Shown one piece after another: positions 47,126-59,177 of a stretch of 64,000 bases of DNA. Source of the stretch: Lachnospiraceae bacterium. Its GTDB lineage: Bacteria; Bacillota; Clostridia; Lachnospirales; Lachnospiraceae. Positions within the stretch are counted from its first letter, which is position 1, and every line of letters starts with the position of its first letter. Under the pieces are notes generated by a model, which was given only the letters and a program-made list of their open reading frames with translations, searched no databases and was not told the DNA's origin. A program made the translations under genes and the position numbers. Where the stretch lies: assembly GCA_902363835.1 (NCBI GenBank), contig CABJBM010000024.1, positions 34,849 to 98,848 on the forward strand. Direction: 5' to 3'.

Positions 47126-47163
47126 GGACTGAGTTCTGTATTGAACAGGACTCAGTCCTTTTA
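47126..47163 (+). terminator. Terminator of the cysteine-rich gene
   Basis: GGACTGAGTTCTG (47126-47138) pairs with CAGGACTCAGTCC (47146-47158) with one mismatch and a short T-run. Confidence 0.75.
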
Positions 47164-47300
47164 CGTTACTCTTAATACGCCTGATTAATCTGTGAAGAGT
47201 TTGTGAAAGAAAGATTGTACATTGAGAACTTAATATTGATAGTTAGTAAGCAGGGTGGTAATCTATTAATGAAGATCATGTATAAAAAGGCAGGGAAAAA

Positions 47301-47795
47301 ATGCTTAATCAAACAGAGCTTACTGAAAAATATGCAAAAGAGATAAGCACTTGGAAATATGACAACGCATACAGTGTCTATAATTATCCGGATTGGGATA
47401 AAATCTTAGAACAGAAATGGGCAATTACCATAGCCAATAAGCGTAAAGAGGAGTTTAAGGCAGTAACTATTGAACTAGATGGAAAACTCCAATTATGCGG
47501 ATATTTTCGATTTTCAGTAAATAATCAAATTGTTATGTTAGGATTGGGACTAAATCCACAATTTTGTGGAAAAGGTTACGGAAAACAATTGATGGGTCTG
47601 ATTATTCAAGAATTTGAAAAACGGTTCACTGATAAAATTCTTGAATTAGAAGTGAGGAATTTTAACACAAGAGCGATACAATGCTATTTAAAAGCAGGTT
47701 TTTTCAAAGTGTGTGCGTATATTAAAGAAACGCCCATTGGCCCGGATACATTTTTGTTAATGCGATATGATAAAAGTGTCTTATTGTTAGCATAA
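47301..47795 (+). CDS. GNAT-family N-acetyltransferase
   Basis: A 164-residue acetyltransferase. The acetyl-CoA-binding segment LGLGLNPQFCGKGYGKQLMGLI holds the Q/RxxGxG/A motif (QFCGKGYG), followed by ELEVRNFNTRAIQCYLKAGF, the motif B region. Substrate unknown. The gene is clearly AT-richer than its neighbours and stands between two diverged copies of the lacZ upstream region, which points to later insertion. The ATG has only a weak AGGGAAAA site. A terminator follows at 47834. Confidence 0.85.
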   Translation: MLNQTELTEKYAKEISTWKYDNAYSVYNYPDWDKILEQKWAITIANKRKEEFKAVTIELDGKLQLCGYFRFSVNNQIVMLGLGLNPQFCGKGYGKQLMGLIIQEFEKRFTDKILELEVRNFNTRAIQCYLKAGFFKVCAYIKETPIGPDTFLLMRYDKSVLLLA

Positions 47796-47833
47796 TGCGA
47801 AAACAACAATTTGAATAAGCAAAGGAAACTACG

Positions 47834-47866
47834 AACTATCAGTGTTAAACTGGTAGTTTTTTTATT
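47834..47866 (+). terminator. Terminator of the GNAT gene
   Basis: AACTATCAGT pairs with ACTGGTAGTT (one G-U) and a run of seven T follows. Confidence 0.85.
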
Positions 47867-47917
47867 TTAAGTGGAAAAGTGCGGATTCACAGGAACTTGT
47901 AAGAGTAACAGTATCAT

Positions 47918-47974
47918 TTTGTGCATGGTTTGTCTAATCGGAGATATGGATTTTTTGTCCTTTCATTTTATAAT
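47918..47974 (+). promoter_or_regulatory. lacZ promoter with AraC-type repeats
   Basis: TTTGTGCAT (47918-47926), TTTGTCTAA (47929-47937) and TTTGTCCTT (47954-47962) with periods 11 and 25, then TATAAT at 47969-47974 and no good -35. The first two repeats fall about 44-63 bases before the predicted start, the usual place for an AraC-type activator. The leader holds AAATGCCC/GGGCATTT (47986-48015). Confidence 0.65.
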
Positions 47975-48086
47975 AAAAGATAGTCAAATGCCCCGCGGCA
48001 AGTTACAGGGCATTTAAATTTTACATCACTTGCCGGATGCAGAAATACCTGCATTCCTGCGGCTGACTCAGTGCCTGCAGAAATAA

Positions 48087-51173
<3,087 letters not shown>

Positions 51174-51191
51174 ATTATGTATCTGTCCATC

Positions 51192-51232
51192 AGGCAGGAC
51201 CGTTAAGGGAATTCCACGGTTCTGCCTGTTTT
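51192..51232 (+). terminator. lacZ terminator
   Basis: AGGCAGGACCGT (51192-51203) pairs with ACGGTTCTGCCT (51216-51227), one G-U, then GTTTTA. The recombinase gene ends just beyond on the other strand. Confidence 0.85.
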
Positions 51233-51250
51233 ATGTCTGCAGACGGTTCT

Positions 51251-51862
51251 TTAAAATGGCTTTGTTTTTGACTTGTATTTTTTGATCATTGTCCGGAACT
51301 GGCTGACCGTGATGCCCAGTTCCCTGCTTGCTGTTTCCAGGGTATGGAGGCGCTGCTGCCATTTTTCGTAGACAGGATAAAACTCGTCGGGAATGGGAGT
51401 GGGAAACCGTCCCAGATGCTTTCCCTGGGCTTTGGCAAGGGCGATTCCCTCTGCCTGGCGCTGTTTGATGTTTTCCCGCTCTGCCTGGGCCACATAGGAA
51501 AGGAGCTGCAGGACAATGTCGGATATCAGGGTTCCTATGAGATCTTTATTGGTTCTTGTGTCCAGGATGGGCATGTCCAGGATCACTATGTCAGCTTTTT
51601 TTGCTTTTACGATTTCCCGCCATTCTTCCTGTATGTCATCGTAGTTTCTCCCCAGACGGTCAATGCTTTTTACAACCAGCACATCTCCTTCTTTCAGCTT
51701 CCGCTTTAGCCTTTGGTATTGGGGCCTGTTAAAATCTTTCCCTGATAATTTATCGCAAAATATGTTCTTGTCAATAATGCCCCAGCGCAGAAGCTCTATT
51801 CTTTGCCGTTCCGTATTCTGCTCCAATGAGGAGACTCTCATGTACCCATAAAAATTTTTCAT
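51251..51862 (-). CDS. Serine site-specific recombinase (resolvase/invertase family)
   Basis: A 203-residue small serine recombinase. Catalytic Arg9 and Ser11 are in YGYMRVSSLEQ; the SIDRLGR motif (66-72) holds further active-site arginines; the long E helix (QLLSYVAQAERENIKQRQAEGIA) and a C-terminal helix-turn-helix (ASRELGITVSQFRTMIKK) complete the fold of DNA invertases and Tn3 resolvases. No transposase is nearby, so it is not part of a transposon. It stands 180 bases from a pair of inverted 28-bp sites with a promoter between them pointing at this gene. AGGAGG lies properly before the ATG. Function as a local inverter is inferred. Confidence 0.9.
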   Translation of the reverse strand: MKNFYGYMRVSSLEQNTERQRIELLRWGIIDKNIFCDKLSGKDFNRPQYQRLKRKLKEGDVLVVKSIDRLGRNYDDIQEEWREIVKAKKADIVILDMPILDTRTNKDLIGTLISDIVLQLLSYVAQAERENIKQRQAEGIALAKAQGKHLGRFPTPIPDEFYPVYEKWQQRLHTLETASRELGITVSQFRTMIKKYKSKTKPF

Positions 51863-52042
51863 TAAAATAACCTCCTGTCATTCTTAATTATGGCATGAGG
51901 TTAAGAGATTATTCTACTTTAATTAGTATTTGGAAAACAATAGCCTGCAGGTCAAAATATAAAAATGAAAACTGATGATTGGGAAATGCCGGATTTTCTC
52001 AGGAATTTTGCATACAATAGGGGAATTTTATCGCCAGATTAT

Positions 52043-52198
52043 TTGATAAAAAGGTACACCTTTTTATCAAGTAAAAGCAAGATAAAAACACTACGTATAT
52101 TATAAGCATTATTTCGACAAAATACAACATATTTCACATATATTCCTCTTATTTTCCTTACATTTTGCCAGTGATATCAAGGTGTACCTTTTTGTAAT
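52043..52198. repeat. Putative invertible promoter element bounded by inverted recombination sites
   Basis: Left site 52043-52070 is a perfect 13-bp palindrome (arm TTGATAAAAAGGT) around the dinucleotide AC. Right site 52171-52198 matches the inverted left site at 22 of 28 positions, around GT. The sites are thus in opposite orientation, which leads to inversion and not deletion by a serine recombinase. Arm length, the T-rich flanks and two-base centre resemble the hix/gix sites of DNA invertases. The 100 bases between are AT-rich and hold one good promoter, on the minus strand. Confidence 0.65.
52099..52127 (-). promoter_or_regulatory. Promoter inside the putative invertible element
   Basis: On the minus strand, -35 TTGTAT (52127-52122), 17 bases, and a perfect TATAAT (52104-52099). 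In the present orientation it reads into the recombinase gene; after inversion the start would be near 52149, reading into the small-protein and chemoreceptor genes. No comparable plus-strand promoter is seen; TCGACA-17-CATATA is much weaker. Confidence 0.65.
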
Positions 52199-52346
52199 TG
52201 TGGCACAATAGGCAGGAAAAGGGCTGGCCGGTGTTTGCAGCAACCAGGCAGATGAGTTTCTGGATAAGTCCAAATGGTAAGCAGCTCATAGGGATAATAA
52301 AGGGGTGAGAGGAACACGGATTTATCATAGGGGAGGAGATGGAAAG

Positions 52347-52553
52347 GTGAAAGTATTTAGTAATGAAAAATATTTGTATGTATGTGCAAAACAAAAGGAT
52401 CCTGTTTATATTTCAGGGCTTGTGCCGTTAAGGGGGGTTATTCTGTCCCTCCTGGATCTGCAAACGTCATTTGGGATCCAATCCAAAGACAATAGGATCA
52501 TGGTATTTGACAGCAATTTCATAAAAATAACGATACGAGGAAAAGACAGATGA
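52347..52553 (+). CDS. Small protein translationally coupled to the chemoreceptor
   Basis: A 68-residue basic protein ([18 protein letters not shown] at the start) of unknown function. GTG 52347 lies eight bases after AGGGGAGGAG. Its TGA overlaps the chemoreceptor ATG (ATGA), so the two are translated together. The frame is open upstream to 52305, with no site. No signal peptide or membrane segment. Between the invertible element and this gene (52199-52346) I see no gene; several short pairings exist but no known riboswitch. Confidence 0.6.
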   Translation: MKVFSNEKYLYVCAKQKDPVYISGLVPLRGVILSLLDLQTSFGIQSKDNRIMVFDSNFIKITIRGKDR

Positions 52554-54769
52554 GAATTGGAAAAGGAAACATGCAGCAAAATAAATACAGAAAAATTTCA
52601 GAGAAAATTGCAATTGTGATTACAGCCGCACTGCTTATGGTTTTTTCGGTTTTAAGTATTGTAACCGTTCGTTTATCAGGACAGGCAACCAGCATTGCCG
52701 TCCGTTCTGAGCTTACGAACCTGGCTCATGCAAACGGAAACCAGGTGCAGGCCATCCTGGATTCCGCATCAGAACAGGCGTCGGCAATGCTGGATTACAT
52801 TGTAACGTCTTATGACCAGGGAACAGCGGTCATTTCTTCTCCGGAAAATGTCAAGGTAAAAAGTGCGGCATATCATACGGAAATGTCTGATTTAAGCATT
52901 GAGGTGGAAAATTATCTGATCAACAGCATGTGCTCTGCCGTTGTGACGGATGAGGATATCATAGGATTTGGAATCTTTTTTGAACCACGTAAGTTCGATG
53001 AAAATATACAGGATTATGCGCTGTATGTAAACAGGGAGGATGCTGCCAATAAGACAGCAAAGCCCTTTGGGCCATACAGTGATTACAGCGGAAGGGAATA
53101 TTACAAGCCTGCAAAAGAATCCAAAAAGCCATATTTTACAAAGCCTTATGAGCATCAGGGCACTACCATGATCACTGCAGTATACCCGGTTGTATATAAA
53201 GATGAGTTTCGGGGAGTCATTGTCGCTGATATTGATGTTGGACATTTCAGCAAAATAACCACTTCTTCTGAGGAATATAAAACCCTTTATGTGAGCATTT
53301 TTACAGATGATTTTATCACGGCATATGACAGCGGATCAGCTGATTCCATCGGCCGTAATCTCTCCGAGCTTTTAAAAGATCCGGAGGATATGAAGAAGAT
53401 CACCAATGGGGCGGCTGAGGGAAAGGCTTTTTCATGCACAACTGTCCGTGAGGGCGGGCATAAAGTATCCCGGTTTTTCTATCCCATTGACGTGGAGGGA
53501 ACCCATTGGTGGGCTGAGACCGTATTGGACACTTCGGACTTAAATAAAGACATTACCATTTTAACGGCTGCCATTGTGGTAGTTTCCGTTTTGTCCCTGG
53601 TGGCTGTGGTTGCCGTTGTTATAATCGTCCTCAGAAGAGCCTTAAGGCCGATTAACGGCGTGGTTTCTGCTGCATCTGAAATAGCTTCCGGAAATCTTTC
53701 CATACAAGTGGATACAAAAAGCAATGATGAGATCGGAGTTCTTTCCAGAACCTTTTTGGAAATGGCAGAGAATTTAAAGGCAATTATTCAGGACATTAAA
53801 CATTTGCTGGGAGAAATGAGCCAGGGCAATTTCAGGGCCGATACGAAATATGAGGAAAAGTACATAGGAGATTATCAGGAAATATTGACTGCCATGAGAA
53901 CCATTAACCGCAATTTAAGCAATACCCTTATGGAAATCAATACTGCCTCTGATCAGGTATCGGCAGGAGCGGAGCAGGTATCGGGCAGTGCGCAGACATT
54001 AAGCCAGGGGGCGGCGGAACAGGCAAGTTCCGTGGAAGAGCTTACGGCTACCATAGCAGAAATTTCCGACAGGATCAAAAATAATGCGGACAATGCCAAA
54101 CAGGCAAGCCGTTTGTCAGGGGAAGCAGGAGGGGAAGTTGTGGAAAGCAACCATCACATGCAGCAGCTGATGACGGCAATGGAGGAAATCACAGAAACCT
54201 CCCGGGAGATTGGCAAAATCATTAAAACCATTGATGACATTGCGTTTCAGACCAATATTCTGGCCTTAAATGCCGCCGTGGAAGCAGCCCGTGCAGGTGA
54301 GGCCGGAAAGGGCTTTTCCGTAGTTGCGGATGAGGTGCGCAGCCTTGCAGGAAAGTCAGCGGAGGCTGCAAAGACTACCACGGCACTGATTGAAAGCACC
54401 GTGGTTGCCATTCAAAATGGCAGAAAGCTGGCGGATCAGGCAGCCGGATCTCTTAACACGGTTGTGGATACGTCTAAAAGTGTGGATGAAAAAGTCCGGC
54501 AGATAGCAAAAGTCTCTGAGGAAGAGTCTTATGCTGTTACACAGATTGCAGCAGGGCTTGAGCAGATTTCAGCAGTAGTGCAAACCAATTCCGCAACATC
54601 GGAAGAAAGTGCGGCAGCAAGCGAAGAGCTTTCAGGACAGGCCCAGATGTTAAAGAGCCTGGTAAACAGATTTAAGCTGAAAGACGGGGGAGAAAGGGTT
54701 GGAGTCCATGGAACCTTATCTTCACCGGTGGATCCCCGCCGTGATTGTGGAGCAGACGGTAAATATTAA
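52550..54769 (+). CDS. Methyl-accepting chemotaxis protein, dCache-type sensor
   Basis: A 739-residue transmembrane chemoreceptor. First membrane helix at about 19-41; extracellular dCache-like sensor to about 335 ([20 protein letters not shown], then [20 protein letters not shown]); second helix near 338-362; HAMP linker; and a long coiled-coil signalling domain whose tip reads [20 protein letters not shown] and [20 protein letters not shown]. It would pass ligand information to CheA/CheW; those genes are not in this window. ATG 52550 is coupled to the preceding small gene; ATG 52571 is an alternative. Confidence 0.92.
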   Translation: MRIGKGNMQQNKYRKISEKIAIVITAALLMVFSVLSIVTVRLSGQATSIAVRSELTNLAHANGNQVQAILDSASEQASAMLDYIVTSYDQGTAVISSPENVKVKSAAYHTEMSDLSIEVENYLINSMCSAVVTDEDIIGFGIFFEPRKFDENIQDYALYVNREDAANKTAKPFGPYSDYSGREYYKPAKESKKPYFTKPYEHQGTTMITAVYPVVYKDEFRGVIVADIDVGHFSKITTSSEEYKTLYVSIFTDDFITAYDSGSADSIGRNLSELLKDPEDMKKITNGAAEGKAFSCTTVREGGHKVSRFFYPIDVEGTHWWAETVLDTSDLNKDITILTAAIVVVSVLSLVAVVAVVIIVLRRALRPINGVVSAASEIASGNLSIQVDTKSNDEIGVLSRTFLEMAENLKAIIQDIKHLLGEMSQGNFRADTKYEEKYIGDYQEILTAMRTINRNLSNTLMEINTASDQVSAGAEQVSGSAQTLSQGAAEQASSVEELTATIAEISDRIKNNADNAKQASRLSGEAGGEVVESNHHMQQLMTAMEEITETSREIGKIIKTIDDIAFQTNILALNAAVEAARAGEAGKGFSVVADEVRSLAGKSAEAAKTTTALIESTVVAIQNGRKLADQAAGSLNTVVDTSKSVDEKVRQIAKVSEEESYAVTQIAAGLEQISAVVQTNSATSEESAAASEELSGQAQMLKSLVNRFKLKDGGERVGVHGTLSSPVDPRRDCGADGKY

Positions 54770-54784
54770 TAAAGAGGGGTGCCA

Positions 54785-55006
54785 ATGACATCAAGACAAA
54801 AGAAAATCCTGGATTTGCTGACAGAGCATGAGTTCCTTACTTCCCAGAAAATTGCCGGTCTGCTTCATGTCAGTGACAGGACGGTCAGAAACGATATCAG
54901 GGACATCAATGCAGAGCTGGGGATGGACGGGATTCTGTCCAGAATGGGGCAGGGCTATTATTTAAAAGATCAGGTCATGGAAAGCGGCGGAGCGTTACTT
55001 AAATGA
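54785..55006 (+). pseudogene. N-terminal fragment of a PRD/BglG-type regulator
   Basis: Codes for 73 residues. The first 60 are an HTH_11 domain (QKKILDLLTEHEFLTSQKIAGLLHVSDRTVRNDIRDINAEL, RMGQGYYLKDQ) as at the start of PTS-controlled regulators of about 650 residues. The last ten residues are the following PTS gene read out of frame, so the sequence switches from regulator to PTS IIA near 54975. The remainder of the regulator was deleted. ATG 54785 has GAGGGGTG ahead. Confidence 0.75.
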
Positions 55007-55262
55007 AGCATCGGAGCGGATGCGGGCGGCCCATCATATTCATACGGATCTGATTACAAAGGAAGCCAACGGGGAGCTTCAGAGGATCGGGCTGATCCTG
55101 GTGCACAGCGAGGACATTATGATGGGAGCTGAGGTCACATCAGCCCTGGCAAGGGAAATGGTGGAGATGTATAAGCTAATATATAGCATTTTTGAGGAAT
55201 GGAGTTTAAAGGAGCCTGTGGCAGAAGCCGCAGGCTCTTTCAGATGTCAGGGATTGGTATGA
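54978..55262 (+). pseudogene. C-terminal fragment of a lactose/cellobiose PTS IIA subunit
   Basis: The frame reads WKAAERYLNEASERMRAAHH, then LILVHSEDIMMGAEV, as in the second half of a PTS_IIA fold (lactose/cellobiose type), including the phosphoryl-His region AAHHIHTDLITKEA. The N-terminal 35-40 residues are missing, joined instead to the regulator fragment. The stop codon also seems lost: the frame reads through a terminator hairpin (55212) up to 55262. An intact paralogue is at 60580. Confidence 0.75.
55212..55240 (+). terminator. Terminator of the degraded PTS locus
   Basis: GAGCCTGTGGC (55212-55222) pairs with GCCGCAGGCTC (55227-55237) around AGAA, then TTT. It lies inside the broken IIA reading frame. 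Confidence 0.7.
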
Positions 55263-55392
55263 AAGCCACAGCCTCCCCACACGCCTGCAATTACCAGAAT
55301 TAATATGGTAAAAATGTAAATGGAAAAATCATGTCTGCCATGTTATGCTGGTAAGGAGATTTTGTAGGGTAAAAAGTGCTAAGGAGACGGCT

Positions 55393-57288
55393 ATGCTTTG
55401 TAAACAGTTGCAGGAATTGCTGATGCTCCTGAGTCAGGAAGAATACAGAACGGCTTTGACATTGGCAGAACAGATGAAGGTCAGTGAGAAGACGGTACGG
55501 CTGAGACTGAAAGATCTAAGTGGGCTGCTGGAAGGCCATGGAGCAGAAATAAGCTCAAAAGCGAGATTTGGGTATATACTGCGGGTTCATGACCAGGAGA
55601 AATTTAATGAATACATAAAAACAGAAACGGAAAAAACGGAACACTTTCCGGAAAGGGAAAAAGAGAGAAGCGAATATTTGCTTGCATACTTAATTGCCAG
55701 GATGGATTATATAAAGATAGAAGAACTTTGTGATTTTCTCTATGTTTCAAAATCCACCCTGTCCAATTCTCTTAAATCTGTGGAAGGGATATTAAAGCGC
55801 TATTGCCTTTGGATTGACCGGAAGCCTAATTACGGCATCAGGATCAAAGGCCCGGAGTTTAATGTCCGCAGGCTGTTAAGCGATTATTTTATTAAACGCC
55901 AATGTCTCGCCGGAGTGAACATCAGCCATCAGGAAAGTGAGCTGGTTCATCTGGCTGAGGTCATAAAGGGCCTTTTAAAGAAATACGGAATCCGGCTTTC
56001 AGAAGTTGCTTTTGAGAATTTTGTGGAGTATACCTATGTGGCGTGGAGACGGATGAAGTCAGGTTTTTATCTTCACATGGACAAGGAAAACCTGCCGGAA
56101 ATAGGAGGAAAGGAATCTGCCCTTATCCGGGAGCTTATTTCTGTTGCAGAGGCTCAGGAGCAAATTACTTATACTGCTGACGAGGAGCATTACCTTTTGC
56201 TGTATCTGGCAGGAAAGAGGATGATCGGAAGCACTCTTGAAAATGACTCTAATTTTGTAATCAGAGAGCAGACTGACCATCTGGCCCTGGCCATGATGGG
56301 GCTGGTAAGCAGGGAATACGGTCTGGAAATGCATAATAATTTCGAGATACGGATGACGCTAAATCAGCATCTGGTTCCCTTTGATATCCGTATCCGGTAT
56401 GATATTCCGCTGAAAAACCCCATCCTGGAAGACATCAAGCAAAAGTATTGTCTGGCCTATCAGATATCCTATGAAGCGGTGAGCGTACTGAGAAAGTATT
56501 ATAAAAAGGATATTTCCGAGGATGAGATCGGATATTTCGCCCTGATTTTCCAGCTTGCCCTGGAAAAGGACAGGATGGAACCGTGTTCGGATATTCTTGT
56601 GGTATGCAGCACGGGAAAGGGAAGTTCCCGGTTATTGAAATACAAATATGAAAGTGAATTTTCCGGATATGTAAGAAACATCTATGTCTGTGATCTTCTG
56701 GAACTGGAGCATTTTGATTTCCAGGCCGTTGATTATATTTTTTCCACCGTGCCCATTCCCATGGAGGTGCCGGTGCCCATTGTAGAGGTGGGAGCATTTC
56801 TGGAAGAGGATGATATCCAGAAGATCACAAGGACCTTAAGAAGGGGCAACAGCCGGGGGATCATAAAGAGGTACTATACTCCTGAGCGGCTTCTTGCGAA
56901 AGTGGAAGGAAAACATAAAGAGGAAATATTAAAGTTTTTATGCGGGGTGGTACAGAAGCAGGAACAGGTGGATGAGAATTTTTATGAACTGGTGCTTGAG
57001 CGGGAGACCTTTGCCCAGATGGATTATGGAAATTATATCACCCTTCCTCATCCAAACCAGATCGCTTCGGAAGAGACCTTTGCTTATGTGGCGGTCCTCA
57101 AGGAGCCTGTGATCTGGAACAAGCTTCCGGTCCAGGTGGTTTTGCTGATTTCCATAGGAAGGAAGGAGGACAAAAACCGCCAGACCTTTTATGAAACCAC
57201 TGCGCGGTTTGCCCTTAATAAGGCGGCGGTGAACCGGCTGATCCGGGAACCGGAGTATGAGGTGTTAATGGAGTTGCTGGAAGAGTAA
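55393..57288 (+). CDS. PTS-regulated transcriptional activator (LicR/MtlR family)
   Basis: A 631-residue regulator: DNA-binding HTH domains (LTLAEQMKVSEKTVRLRLKD near 20-45 and EELCDFLYVSKSTLSNSLKS), two PRD domains with regulatory His (about 175-400), a PTS EIIB-like domain with the Cys in ILVVCSTGKGSSRLL, and an EIIA-like domain with the His in NYITLPHPNQIAS. Phosphorylation of these sites by HPr and the adjacent PTS couples expression to sugar flow. ATG 55393 has AAGGAG at the right distance; the frame runs back to 55345. It heads the beta-glucoside PTS genes, with a terminator between. Confidence 0.9.
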   Translation: MLCKQLQELLMLLSQEEYRTALTLAEQMKVSEKTVRLRLKDLSGLLEGHGAEISSKARFGYILRVHDQEKFNEYIKTETEKTEHFPEREKERSEYLLAYLIARMDYIKIEELCDFLYVSKSTLSNSLKSVEGILKRYCLWIDRKPNYGIRIKGPEFNVRRLLSDYFIKRQCLAGVNISHQESELVHLAEVIKGLLKKYGIRLSEVAFENFVEYTYVAWRRMKSGFYLHMDKENLPEIGGKESALIRELISVAEAQEQITYTADEEHYLLLYLAGKRMIGSTLENDSNFVIREQTDHLALAMMGLVSREYGLEMHNNFEIRMTLNQHLVPFDIRIRYDIPLKNPILEDIKQKYCLAYQISYEAVSVLRKYYKKDISEDEIGYFALIFQLALEKDRMEPCSDILVVCSTGKGSSRLLKYKYESEFSGYVRNIYVCDLLELEHFDFQAVDYIFSTVPIPMEVPVPIVEVGAFLEEDDIQKITRTLRRGNSRGIIKRYYTPERLLAKVEGKHKEEILKFLCGVVQKQEQVDENFYELVLERETFAQMDYGNYITLPHPNQIASEETFAYVAVLKEPVIWNKLPVQVVLLISIGRKEDKNRQTFYETTARFALNKAAVNRLIREPEYEVLMELLEE

Positions 57289-57290
57289 GG

Positions 57291-58832
<1,542 letters not shown>

Positions 58833-58843
58833 GAGGAAAAGAT

Positions 58844-59152
58844 ATGATAAAGATTCGGTTATTTTGCAATCAGGGAATGTCCACTAGCCTGCTGGTGAGT
58901 AAAATGAGGCAGGCGGCCCTTGATGAAGGGCTGGAGGTGGACATTGCGGCATTTCCGGTCAATGACTTAGATGAAAACCTGGGCGGAGTGGACTGTGCGC
59001 TGCTTGGCCCCCAGGTGGGATACTTAAAGGACAAGGTTGCCAAAACATGTGAAAGCCAGCAGATTCCAATGGATGTGATCCCAATGGTGGATTACGGCAT
59101 GTGCAATGGGAAGAAGGTCCTGGAGTTCGCCAGGAAGCTGGCCGGTAAATAA
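58844..59152 (+). CDS. PTS cellobiose/beta-glucoside IIB subunit
   Basis: A 102-residue IIB of the lactose/cellobiose family. Phosphorylated Cys8 lies in the P-loop RLFCNQGMSTSLLVSKM. It takes phosphate from IIA and gives it to sugar moving through IIC. Start has AGGAGGAAAAG. It lies between bglA and the IIC gene. Confidence 0.95.
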   Translation: MIKIRLFCNQGMSTSLLVSKMRQAALDEGLEVDIAAFPVNDLDENLGGVDCALLGPQVGYLKDKVAKTCESQQIPMDVIPMVDYGMCNGKKVLEFARKLAGK

Positions 59153-59177
59153 GCAGAGAAAGGGAGAGATATTGAGT

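Noticed and set aside
51251..52198. The recombinase as the resolvase of a Tn3-type transposon with a res site
   Set aside because: There is no transposase and no three-part res array in direct orientation; the two sites are in opposite orientation, which fits inversion better.
52196..52215. TGGCAC resembling a sigma-54 -24 element upstream of the small gene
   Set aside because: The matching GC of the -12 element is at the wrong spacing (8 instead of 10 bases) and no activator gene is nearby.
52199..52346. Possible c-di-GMP riboswitch before the chemoreceptor
   Set aside because: The conserved GGCAAACC and GGGACGCAAAG blocks of class I and the class II core are absent.
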